From: a bacterium
GTDB taxonomy: Bacteria; Bacillota; Clostridia; Christensenellales; Aristaeellaceae
Assembly (NCBI GenBank): GCA_004563405.1
Contig: SFTH01000007.1
Span: 62,001 to 126,000, forward strand
Direction of reading: 5' to 3'
DNA length: 64,000 bases
Within the stretch, counting starts at the first letter, position 1, and every line of letters begins with the position of its first letter. The translations under genes were made by a program, and so were the position numbers. The notes under the pieces were generated by a model that did no database searches, was not told the DNA's origin, and saw only the letters and a program-made list of their open reading frames with translations. Below, piece by piece: positions 24,383 through 32,649 of this stretch.

Positions 24383-25453
24383 ATGCGCAAGGCTTATCTG
24401 GTACTGGCCGACGGTTCCGTCTATGAGGGAACCGGCTTCGGCGCGGAGGCGTCGTCCACGGGCGAGCTGGTCTTCACAACGGGCATGGTGGGCTACATCG
24501 AAACCCTCACCGACCCCAGCTACGCGGGACAGATCGTCATGCAGACCTTTCCGCTCATCGGCAACTACGGCGTCATCGAACAGGACTTCGAAGGCGAATG
24601 TGCCGTCCGGGGCTACGTCGTCCGGGAGTGGTGCGAGGCGCCCTCCAATTTTCGCAGCCAGTACACGCTGGACCGGTTTCTCAGGGAGACGGGCGTGCCG
24701 GGCATCTGCGGCCTGGACACCCGCGCCCTCACCCGCAAAATCCGGGAATGTGGCGTGATGAACGCCATGATCTGTGACCGCGTTCCCGACGACCTGTCCG
24801 CCATACGCGATTACCGGGTGACCGGCGTGGTCAACGAAGTGACCTGCCCGGAAAAGAGCGTCCATCCCGCCCTGGGAGAGATGAAAAAAAAGGTCGCGCT
24901 GATCGACTACGGCGCGAAGCGCAACATCGTGCGCGAGCTTCAGAAGCGCGGCTGCGAAGTGACAGTCTACCCCGCTTCCACCCCCGCGGAGGAGATCCTG
25001 GCCTCCGGCTGCGACGGCGTGATGCTCTCCAACGGACCGGGCGATCCCGGCGAAAACACCTACTGCATCGCCCAGATCGAAAAACTGCTGGGCAAGCTCC
25101 CCCTCTTCGGCATCTGCCTCGGCCATCAGCTCACGGCGCTGGCCGCGGGCGGGCGCACGGAAAAGATGAAGTACGGCCATCGGGGCGCAAACCAGCCCGT
25201 GAAGGAACTGGGCGGCACGCGCACCTACATCACCAGCCAAAATCACGGCTACGCCGTCGTCTCCGCCTCCATCCGAAAGGGCGTCGAGCGCTTTGTCAAC
25301 GCCAACGACCTGAGCTGCGAGGGCATCGACTACCCCGAGCTCAACGCCTTCACCGTTCAGTTCCATCCCGAAGCCTGCTCCGGCCCGAGGGACACATCCT
25401 TCCTGTTTGACCGCTTCATTTCCATGATGGGAGGCGAACACGCATGCCGCTGA
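24383..25453 (+). CDS. carA: Carbamoyl-phosphate synthase small subunit
   Basis: A 356-residue glutamine amidotransferase subunit. The N-terminal CarA domain (about 1-150) precedes the class I amidotransferase domain with the nucleophile Cys in GICLGHQ and the His/Glu pair in QFHPEAC. It releases ammonia from glutamine and passes it to CarB. It starts 27 bases after argF and overlaps the carB start by ten bases, so the three genes form one operon. Confidence 0.97.
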   Translation: MRKAYLVLADGSVYEGTGFGAEASSTGELVFTTGMVGYIETLTDPSYAGQIVMQTFPLIGNYGVIEQDFEGECAVRGYVVREWCEAPSNFRSQYTLDRFLRETGVPGICGLDTRALTRKIRECGVMNAMICDRVPDDLSAIRDYRVTGVVNEVTCPEKSVHPALGEMKKKVALIDYGAKRNIVRELQKRGCEVTVYPASTPAEEILASGCDGVMLSNGPGDPGENTYCIAQIEKLLGKLPLFGICLGHQLTALAAGGRTEKMKYGHRGANQPVKELGGTRTYITSQNHGYAVVSASIRKGVERFVNANDLSCEGIDYPELNAFTVQFHPEACSGPRDTSFLFDRFISMMGGEHACR

Positions 25454-28400
25454 ATACGGACATCAAAAAAGTGCTGATGATCGGCTCCGGCCCCATCGTC
25501 ATCGGTCAGGCTGCGGAATTTGACTACGCCGGCGCGCAGGCCTGCCGGGTGCTCAAGGCAGCAGGCGTCAACGTGGTGCTGGTCAACTCCAACCCCGCCA
25601 CCATCATGACCGACAAGGCGCTGGCGGACGAGATCTATCTGGAGCCGCTCACGGTTCCCACCATCAAGCGCATCATCGAGCACGAGAAGCCGGACAGCAT
25701 GCTGGCGGGTCTGGGCGGACAGACGGGACTGACGCTGGCCATGCAGCTCTCGAAGGAGGGCTTTCTCCAGTCCCACGGCGTGCGGTTGATCGGCACCAAC
25801 GCCGAAGCCATCGACAAGGCGGAGGACCGCCAGCTGTTCAAGGATACCATGACAGAGATCGGCGAGCCGGTCATCCCCTCCGGCATTGCAAACAGCGTGG
25901 ACGAAGCGCTTGCCGTGGCCGACCGCATCGGCTATCCGGTCATCGTGCGCCCGGCGTTCACGCTGGGCGGCGCGGGCGGCGGTTCCGCCGCCAACAGCCG
26001 GGAGCTCAAGGAGATCGCGGGCGTGGGTCTGGACATGTCGCCCATCACCCAGGTGCTCATCGAGCGCTCCGTGGCGGGCTGGAAAGAGATCGAGTTCGAG
26101 GTCATGCGGGACTCCGTAGGCAACGTGATCGCCGTGTGCTCCATGGAAAACCTCGATCCCGTGGGCGTGCACACCGGCGACTCCATCGTCGTCGCACCCG
26201 CGCTCACACTCTCGGACAAGGAATACCAGATGCTGCGCAGCGCCTCGCTGAACATCATCAGCGCCCTGGGCATCGTGGGCGGCTGCAACTGCCAGTTCGC
26301 CCTGAACCCGGACAGCTTTGAATACGCGGTCATCGAGGTCAACCCCCGCGTCTCCCGCTCCTCTGCGCTGGCCAGCAAGGCCACCGGCTATCCCATCGCC
26401 AAGGTGACCACCCAGATCGCCCTGGGCTACACGCTGGACGAGATCAAAAACGAAATCACCGGCAAGACCTGCGCCTGCTTCGAGCCCACGCTGGACTATG
26501 TGGTGGTCAAGCTCCCCAAGTGGCCCTTCGACAAGTTCGCGGGCGCGAGCCGCCGCCTGGGCACCCAGATGAAGGCCACCGGCGAGGTGATGGCCATCGC
26601 CAACAGCTTCGAGATGGCGCTGATGAAGGCCGTGCGCGGCGCGGAGATCAAGCTGGACACGCTGAACCTCGAATACGACGGCGACGAGCCCCTGTCTGAG
26701 CGCCTGAAGAACGTGGACGACCACCGGCTGTTCACCGTGTTTGAGGCGCTGAAGAAGGGCTGGTCCGCGGACCGCATACACGAAATCACAAAGATCGACC
26801 GATGGTTTCTGCACAAGCTTGAAAACCTTGCAGCCTTTGAGGCGCGCATCTCGGGCGGCCTCGGCGAAGCGGACTACCGCGAGGGCAAGCGCCTGGGCTA
26901 TCCCGACGCGGCCTTGAAGCGCCTCTCCGGCGCGAAGGAGCTGCCCGCAGTCACCTCTTCCTTCAAAATGGTGGACACCTGCGGCGCGGAGTTTGACGCG
27001 GAGACCCCCTACTTCTACTCCACCTTTGACGGCGAGTGCGAGTCCCGCGCCTTCCCCCGCTCCGGAAAACCGGTCATCGTAGTGCTGGGCTCCGGCCCCA
27101 TCCGCATCGGTCAGGGCATCGAGTTTGACTACTCCTCCGTGCACTGCGTCTGGACGCTCAAGAAGCTGGGCTACGACGTGGTCATCATCAACAACAATCC
27201 GGAGACCGTCTCCACCGACTACGACACCGCCGACCGCCTGTACTTCGAGCCGCTGACCGAGGAGGACTTAATGCGCATCCTCGAGGCTGAGAAGCCCGTG
27301 GGCGTGGTGGTGGCCTTCGGCGGACAGACGGCCATCCGCCTGACCCAGGCGCTGGACAGGGCCGGCGTGCAGATCCTCGGCACCTCCGCAGAGGGCATCG
27401 ACGTGGCCGAGGACCGTGAGCGCTTCGACGCGCTGCTGGAGCGCTTCTCCATCCGCCGCCCCAGGGGCGCGGGCGTGCGCACCCTTCAGGAGGCGCTGGA
27501 CGCGGCCAGCCAGCTAGGCTATCCGGTGCTGCTGCGCCCCAGCTACGTCATCGGCGGCCAGAACATGACCATTGCCCACACGGACGCGGATGTGGAGCGC
27601 TACATGCGCCGCATCCTCTCCGGCGGCATCGACAATCCGGTGCTGGTGGACAAGTACATGCCCGGTGTGGAGCTGGAGGTGGACGTGATCTCCGACGGCG
27701 AGGATGTGCTCATCCCCGGCGTGATGGAGCATGTGGAGCGCGCGGGCGTGCACTCAGGCGACTCCATCGCCGTCTATCCGCCCTACAACATCAACGACCG
27801 CATGCTGGAGACCATCGTCGAAAGCTCCACCCAGCTGGCGCTGGCGCTGGGCACGAAGGGCCTGGTCAACATCCAGTATCTGATTCACCACGGCGAGCTC
27901 TACGTCATCGAGGTCAACCCCCGCGCGTCGCGCACCATCCCCTACATCAGCAAGGTTTCGGGCGTGCCCATGGTGGACCTGGCCTCCCGGGTCATGGTGG
28001 GCGAGCGCCTAAAGGATCTGGGCTACGGCACGGGCCTGTACCGCACGCCGCCCTACTGCGCCGTCAAGGTGCCGGTGTTCTCCTTCGAAAAGCTCACCGA
28101 CGCAAACAGCTATCTGAGCCCCGAGATGAAATCCACCGGCGAGGTGCTGGGCATCGGCAAGGACGTGGCCGAGGCCCTGTTCAAGGGTCTGGTCAGCGCG
28201 AACTTCCACCTGCCCAACCCCGGCGAGAAGACCGGCGTGCTTCTGAGCGTGGACAGCTACGACTACTACGAGGTGCTCGGCCTCGCCCGCAAGTTCAGCG
28301 ACCTGGGCTGCCGCCTCTTCGCCACCGGCGGCACGGCATCCGCCATCGCGACGCTGGGCATCGCCGTGACCCCCGTGGACGACATCGCCGACACGGAGTC

Positions 28401-29469
28401 CACCCGCGCCCTCATCGAGAGCGGCGCAATTCACTACATCGTCTACACCGGCGCGCTGCTGGACTCCACGCTGGAGGACTACATCGCGCTGCACCGCATG
28501 GCGCTGATGCACGGCATCGCCTGCCTGACCTCGCTGGACACGGCCAACGCCCTGGCGGACATCATCGCCAGCCGCTACAACCAGAACAACACCGAGCTGG
28601 TGGACATCAACCACCTGCGCGGCGACCGTCAGAAGCTGCGCTTTGCCAAGATGCAGTCCACCGGCAACGATTACATCATCGTGGACAACCGCAGCGGCGC
28701 GGTTGCCTACCCCGAATCCCTGTGCGTTCGCCTCTGCCGGGCCCACTTCGGCGTGGGCGCGGACGGCATCGCCCTCATTGAGACCTCCGAAGTCGCCGAC
28801 GCGAAGATGCGCGTGTACAACCGCGACGGCTCCGAGGGCCGCATGGCGGGCAACTGCATCCGCTGCGTGGCGAAGTACCTCTACGACAACGGCCTCGCCG
28901 CCCGGGACGAAATCGACATCGAGACCGTCAGCGGCGTGCACCACCTGAAGCTCTACACCCGCCACGGCCGGGTCAGTTCCGTTTCCGTGGATCTTGGGGC
29001 ACCGGATCTGCGCGCCGCCAGCCTGCCCTGCACGCTGGACACGGAGCGTGCCATCCGCTATCCAGCGCGCATCGGCGGCGACCTCTACCACATCAACTGT
29101 GTCTCCCTGGGCAATCCTCACTGCGTCGTCTTCACCGACCGGGTGGACAGCCTCAATCTGGACGTGCTCGGGCCGCAGTTTGAAAACGCGGGCATCTTCC
29201 CAGAGCGCGTGAACACGGAATTCGTGCGCGCAGTCAACCCCACCACGCTGCGCATGCGCTGCTTCGAGCGCGGCAGCGGAGAGACCATGGCCTGCGGCAC
29301 CGGCGCCTGCGCCGCCGTCGTGGCCGCGGTGGAGAACGGCCTGTGCGCGAAGGACACGGACATCAACGTTCAGGTGCTCGGCGGCACGCTGCTGGTGCGC
29401 TATTCCGACGCGGGCGTCACCCTCCACGGCAGCGCCGAGCTGGTTTTCGAGGGCGAGCTCGAAATCTGA
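25444..29469 (+). CDS. carB-dapF: Fused carbamoyl-phosphate synthase large subunit and diaminopimelate epimerase
   Basis: A single 1341-codon open frame with no internal stop. Residues 1 to about 1060 are a complete CarB: two ATP-grasp halves (repeated IGSGPIVIGQ and LGSGPIRIGQ) and the regulatory MGS domain ending near DIIASRYNQNNTELVDIN. Residues about 1065-1341 are a full DapF, starting LRFAKMQSTGNDYIIVDN. The second catalytic Cys is present (ACGTG, Cys1284). At the first site the usual CGN reads AGNCIRC: Ala1135 replaces the Cys, with another Cys at 1138. CarB makes carbamoyl phosphate; DapF makes meso-diaminopimelate. Epimerase activity is uncertain. Confidence 0.95.
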   Translation: MPLNTDIKKVLMIGSGPIVIGQAAEFDYAGAQACRVLKAAGVNVVLVNSNPATIMTDKALADEIYLEPLTVPTIKRIIEHEKPDSMLAGLGGQTGLTLAMQLSKEGFLQSHGVRLIGTNAEAIDKAEDRQLFKDTMTEIGEPVIPSGIANSVDEALAVADRIGYPVIVRPAFTLGGAGGGSAANSRELKEIAGVGLDMSPITQVLIERSVAGWKEIEFEVMRDSVGNVIAVCSMENLDPVGVHTGDSIVVAPALTLSDKEYQMLRSASLNIISALGIVGGCNCQFALNPDSFEYAVIEVNPRVSRSSALASKATGYPIAKVTTQIALGYTLDEIKNEITGKTCACFEPTLDYVVVKLPKWPFDKFAGASRRLGTQMKATGEVMAIANSFEMALMKAVRGAEIKLDTLNLEYDGDEPLSERLKNVDDHRLFTVFEALKKGWSADRIHEITKIDRWFLHKLENLAAFEARISGGLGEADYREGKRLGYPDAALKRLSGAKELPAVTSSFKMVDTCGAEFDAETPYFYSTFDGECESRAFPRSGKPVIVVLGSGPIRIGQGIEFDYSSVHCVWTLKKLGYDVVIINNNPETVSTDYDTADRLYFEPLTEEDLMRILEAEKPVGVVVAFGGQTAIRLTQALDRAGVQILGTSAEGIDVAEDRERFDALLERFSIRRPRGAGVRTLQEALDAASQLGYPVLLRPSYVIGGQNMTIAHTDADVERYMRRILSGGIDNPVLVDKYMPGVELEVDVISDGEDVLIPGVMEHVERAGVHSGDSIAVYPPYNINDRMLETIVESSTQLALALGTKGLVNIQYLIHHGELYVIEVNPRASRTIPYISKVSGVPMVDLASRVMVGERLKDLGYGTGLYRTPPYCAVKVPVFSFEKLTDANSYLSPEMKSTGEVLGIGKDVAEALFKGLVSANFHLPNPGEKTGVLLSVDSYDYYEVLGLARKFSDLGCRLFATGGTASAIATLGIAVTPVDDIADTESTRALIESGAIHYIVYTGALLDSTLEDYIALHRMALMHGIACLTSLDTANALADIIASRYNQNNTELVDINHLRGDRQKLRFAKMQSTGNDYIIVDNRSGAVAYPESLCVRLCRAHFGVGADGIALIETSEVADAKMRVYNRDGSEGRMAGNCIRCVAKYLYDNGLAARDEIDIETVSGVHHLKLYTRHGRVSSVSVDLGAPDLRAASLPCTLDTERAIRYPARIGGDLYHINCVSLGNPHCVVFTDRVDSLNLDVLGPQFENAGIFPERVNTEFVRAVNPTTLRMRCFERGSGETMACGTGACAAVVAAVENGLCAKDTDINVQVLGGTLLVRYSDAGVTLHGSAELVFEGELEI

Positions 29470-29491
29470 CGGCCTCCCCGGCGCACATAAG

Positions 29492-29526
29492 AGCGCGGCC
29501 CGGTTCGCAACGAACCGGGCCGCGCT
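29492..29526 (+). terminator. Terminator of the argF-carA-carB-dapF operon
   Basis: A 16-bp perfect GC-rich stem with a 3-base loop lies 22 bases after the stop codon. The T-run is short (GCTTG), but the stem is very stable. Confidence 0.7.
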
Positions 29527-29529
29527 GCT

Positions 29530-29860
29530 TGTCAAAAAAGACATTTTGACAAGCTGGTGGACGGGGAGACTCTCCCCCGCCACAGCCATCCCCTCCAGTC
29601 TCCGCTGAAATCTTTCAAGATTTCAGCGGAGACTGCAAAGAACCGATTTTTCCTCTGGAAAATAAGATTTTCCGCCGTAAAAATCGCCCGCCCCCGGCGT
29701 ACACGCCGCCTGGTACGATTGAAGCGCGAAAGGGCTTCAGCCCTTTCGCGCTCAGACTGCGAAAAACCGATCACAGAACAGCCAGTACAATCAAATCCGG
29801 CGACCTGCGCGGCGGATTTGGTTTTTCTGAAGCGAAAGCGGAGGAAAACAATACCAACAG
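29530..29860. repeat. Non-coding block of palindromes and short repeats
   Basis: No gene is seen in this stretch. It holds TGTCAAAA/TTTTGACA (29530-29551), an 18-bp-arm palindrome with a 2-base loop (29597-29634), a 13-bp-arm palindrome (29723-29752) and a terminator-like CAAATCCG/CGGATTTG hairpin followed by GTTTTT (29792-29826). Each of the two large palindromes is followed by an 18-base near-copy (AGACTGCAAAGAACCGAT at 29630; AGACTGCGAAAAACCGAT at 29754). The layout suggests a mobile miniature or REP-like repeat unit. Confidence 0.65.
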
Positions 29861-30745
29861 TCAGGATTGCGCCCGGAAAACCCAGAGGTTTTCAGCAATC
29901 CGCAGTTTTCTCCTTCCGCAATGAAAATCGCAGATTTTCATTGCAAGTGTCAAAAATCTTTTTGCCGCCTTCTCCGCGCTGAGCGCCTCCGCCATGGGCC
30001 GCGCCCAGGCGTACTGCTCCATGAACACGCCGTGGTAGGTATTGATCGCCTGTACCTTTCCCGCCCTGAAGTCCATCAGGTCGCAGTCAAACTCGTTCAC
30101 ATCCAGCGACAGCACGCTCCGCTTGCGCCGCAGCAGCTTTTCCGCGTTCACTTCCTTCAGAACGTCGTTGAGGGCCTTGATGGTGGTCCGATAGCCCAGA
30201 CCCTGGTCTCCCGTACCCGTCCAGAGCACGTCTACCATTTCGTGTATGGTCACCTCGCCGCCCATGCGGCTCACGCACAGGGCCAGCAGCTCCTTCGCCT
30301 TTGCGGACTTGAAGCTCACCAGCTGTCCGTCCACAAACATGTCGAAGTGGCCGAAGGTGCGGAAGCGCACCCGCTTCCTCTGCCGCTCGCTCAACAGCCG
30401 CGCGCGCTCCAACGCGTCCAGTATATCCTCCCGCTCGTAGGGCTTGAATACCACGAAGTCCGCCTTGGCGTGAATCGCGTCCGCGGCGTACTCCGGATGG
30501 GCAGTGACGAAGATGATCACCATCTCCGGTCGGGAGAGCCGCATGCGCCGGGCCAGCTCGATGCCGTTCATCTCCGGCATGTCGATGTCCAGCAGCGCAA
30601 AGTCCACCGGGTGGCTCTGGGCGTAGTCCAGCGCCTCGGCGGAGTTGTCAAAGAAGCCGACCACCTCGAAGCCCGGCATGTTGCCGCACTCCAGCTTGAA
30701 CAGATTCAGGGACAGGGGCTCATCGTCCACCAGTATAACTTTCAT
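29861..30745 (-). CDS. Response regulator with a SARP/BTAD-like winged-helix output domain
   Basis: A 294-residue regulator. The receiver domain (1-120) has VDDEP, the phospho-acceptor Asp in LLDIDMPEMNG, and FKPYE. The output part (about 128-265) has RFRTFGHFDMFVDGQ and KAKELLALCVSRMGG, a winged helix of the SARP type. Its start overlaps the stop of the histidine kinase gene by four bases, so it is the partner. The last 28 or so residues run through a palindrome (29918-29944) and may be an added tail. Target genes are unknown. Confidence 0.88.
   Translation of the reverse strand: MKVILVDDEPLSLNLFKLECGNMPGFEVVGFFDNSAEALDYAQSHPVDFALLDIDMPEMNGIELARRMRLSRPEMVIIFVTAHPEYAADAIHAKADFVVFKPYEREDILDALERARLLSERQRKRVRFRTFGHFDMFVDGQLVSFKSAKAKELLALCVSRMGGEVTIHEMVDVLWTGTGDQGLGYRTTIKALNDVLKEVNAEKLLRRKRSVLSLDVNEFDCDLMDFRAGKVQAINTYHGVFMEQYAWARPMAEALSAEKAAKRFLTLAMKICDFHCGRRKLRIAENLWVFRAQS
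29918..29944. repeat. Palindrome within the 3' end of the response regulator gene
   Basis: GCAATGAAAATC and GATTTTCATTGC form 12-bp arms around a 3-base loop. It belongs to the palindrome cluster that begins at 29530. Confidence 0.7.
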
Positions 30746-32490
30746 TCGGCATTTCCTTTCCGGACAATCTTTTTGGGCGTGTCCAGACTCACCGTCATGC
30801 CGCCCCATTCATTCTTCTGGAATTTCAACGGCGCGATGCCGTAGTATTCCAGGCGCGTGTTGACATTCTTAATGGCGGAGGACTGCTTCTGCGCGTCCTC
30901 GCTCTCCTCCTGCGCGACGCCTCCGGGGCCGTTGTCGATCACCTCGATGTGGTAGCCTGCCTGCGTCTCCCGGCACTTCAGCCGAACCCATCCGCCTTCC
31001 CTGCGGCGCTGAACCGCGTGGAGCACCGCATTCTCCACCAGCGGCTGCACTGTGAGCGGCAGGATCTCAAAGTCCTGCGTCTCCACATCGTAAACCATCT
31101 CGAAGCGCTCGCCCAGCTGGGCCTGCTTGATGTCCGTGTAGGCGCGGATGGAGCGCAGCTCCCTGGAGAAGGACACCGTCTCCTGCATGCGCTCCACGCC
31201 GTCCACCCGATGGCGGATGTACTTGGCGAAATCCCCCGTCATCTTGTAGGCCTTGTCCGCGTCCAGGCGAATCAGCGCCCGGATGGAGTCCAGCGTGTGA
31301 TAGAAGAAGTGGCTGGTGATCTGTATGGTGGCGATTTCGCTTTTGGAGACCTCCAGCGCTGCCTCCAGACGTATCTGCTTGGCCTGGCTGCGCACCAGCG
31401 AGGCGATCACCCGGTAGAGCAGGATGTAGAGGTACGCGAAGATTCCCGCGTACACCATCCAGGTGATGCTGTCGGTGAAGTAATAGTAGAACGCCGCGTA
31501 AATCATGAGCAGCGCGAACGCGCACACCAGCAGCCGCTTGCGGCTTCGCAGTTCTTCCAGAAACACATAGAGGATGATCACCGCCATCAGATCCCGGGTC
31601 AGGCTCATCATCTGGGGCATGTCCCGCAGTCCAAAGATCTGAAGCGCGAGGATCACCAGGCAGTTGAACACACTCGCCGCGAGCAGGCAGAGGGCAACCT
31701 TGTGCCGCCTCCCCTTGTGCATCCGGGCGAGATACCGCGTATACATCACCGGGCAGAGCATGAACGCCATGCTCTGGAGCATGATATAGGAGACGTCCTC
31801 GTCTATCTTCAGCAGCAGCGTCGTCTGCTGGGCGCACAGAAAGATCGCCAGCACCACGATGAACAGGCTCAGCGAGTACAGCCCCGTGTGCCCGCCCACA
31901 TAGAAGCGCACCACCATCGAAACCAGCGCAAAGATCAGGCCCACAAACATGATCGCCAGCGCAACCACAAAGCGCGGGATCGTTCTGAGCAGGACGTAGC
32001 GATCAATCTGCGCCTCGCTGCCGCTGCGCACCTTGGGCAGAACGTTGGCATACTGCTGGTATGGCGTCGAGAATTCAATCTCCAGCGTCCGCCCGGCGCT
32101 GTGCTCCGGCAGCGACACCTGGTTCCAGTAGCTGGGCGCAGCCTTCATCAGCCGCTCCCCGGGCGGCTTGTCGAAGCGATAGATCTCCTCGCCGTCCAGG
32201 CGCACGCAGACGCTTTCATAGACGGAATAGAAGCACAGCGCCCGCGGCGCGTCAAATTCCGCGCCTAGGACGGTGGAAATCACCGTGCTCTCACCCGCGG
32301 GCCGCACATCCCGGGAGGGAAGCTCGTCGACCGCCTCGCCGCACAGCGACCAGCCCTCCCGATGGAGAGTCAACTCCTCCTCCAGGCGGCCGTAGCTCAG
32401 GGTACAGAGCATCACATAGAGCACGGCTGCCAGGGCAAACACCATCAGCGGCGCCATCTCCAACAGATACCTGCGCTTCTTTCCCATCAT
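30742..32490 (-). CDS. Multi-pass sensor histidine kinase
   Basis: A 582-residue membrane kinase. After a first membrane helix (about 12-30) comes an external domain of about 130 residues resembling 7TMR-DISM extracellular modules. Seven or so helices follow (about 165-360). The H-box reads ITSHFFYHTLDSI (His near 392), a variant of the usual PHFLFN pattern of the LytS-type group, and the ATPase domain has QPLVENAVLHAV and IDNGPGG. The start at 32490 has GGGAG seven bases upstream. It is co-transcribed with the response regulator. The signal is unknown. Confidence 0.85.
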   Translation of the reverse strand: MMGKKRRYLLEMAPLMVFALAAVLYVMLCTLSYGRLEEELTLHREGWSLCGEAVDELPSRDVRPAGESTVISTVLGAEFDAPRALCFYSVYESVCVRLDGEEIYRFDKPPGERLMKAAPSYWNQVSLPEHSAGRTLEIEFSTPYQQYANVLPKVRSGSEAQIDRYVLLRTIPRFVVALAIMFVGLIFALVSMVVRFYVGGHTGLYSLSLFIVVLAIFLCAQQTTLLLKIDEDVSYIMLQSMAFMLCPVMYTRYLARMHKGRRHKVALCLLAASVFNCLVILALQIFGLRDMPQMMSLTRDLMAVIILYVFLEELRSRKRLLVCAFALLMIYAAFYYYFTDSITWMVYAGIFAYLYILLYRVIASLVRSQAKQIRLEAALEVSKSEIATIQITSHFFYHTLDSIRALIRLDADKAYKMTGDFAKYIRHRVDGVERMQETVSFSRELRSIRAYTDIKQAQLGERFEMVYDVETQDFEILPLTVQPLVENAVLHAVQRRREGGWVRLKCRETQAGYHIEVIDNGPGGVAQEESEDAQKQSSAIKNVNTRLEYYGIAPLKFQKNEWGGMTVSLDTPKKIVRKGNAE

Positions 32491-32515
32491 AGCCATACTC
32501 CCGCACTTTTTGTCT

Positions 32516-32544
32516 ATCATAGCACAGAATCTGCGCCGGTTCAA
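32516..32544 (-). promoter_or_regulatory. Promoter of the two-component operon
   Basis: On the minus strand TTGAAC (32544-32539) and TATGAT (32521-32516) are 17 bases apart, with TG near the -10. Confidence 0.65.
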
Positions 32545-32649
32545 GCCGGATGCACACAAACATCACCAGCTCTTAACCCCGCCCGGATAGCCCCGCCGCC
32601 CCCGGCGCGCTATGATAAAATGAAATCAATATCAGAATCGAGACAGCAA

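Noticed and set aside
23282..25441. Long minus-strand open frame opposite argF and carA
   Set aside because: Antisense shadow of two certain genes; composition is typical of non-coding high-GC frames.
25357..29589. Long minus-strand open frames opposite carB-dapF
   Set aside because: Same reason; the plus strand encodes clear CarB and DapF domains throughout.
29557..29982. 141-codon plus-strand frame in the palindrome block
   Set aside because: The frame follows palindromes, has no ribosome binding site and shows no protein-like pattern.
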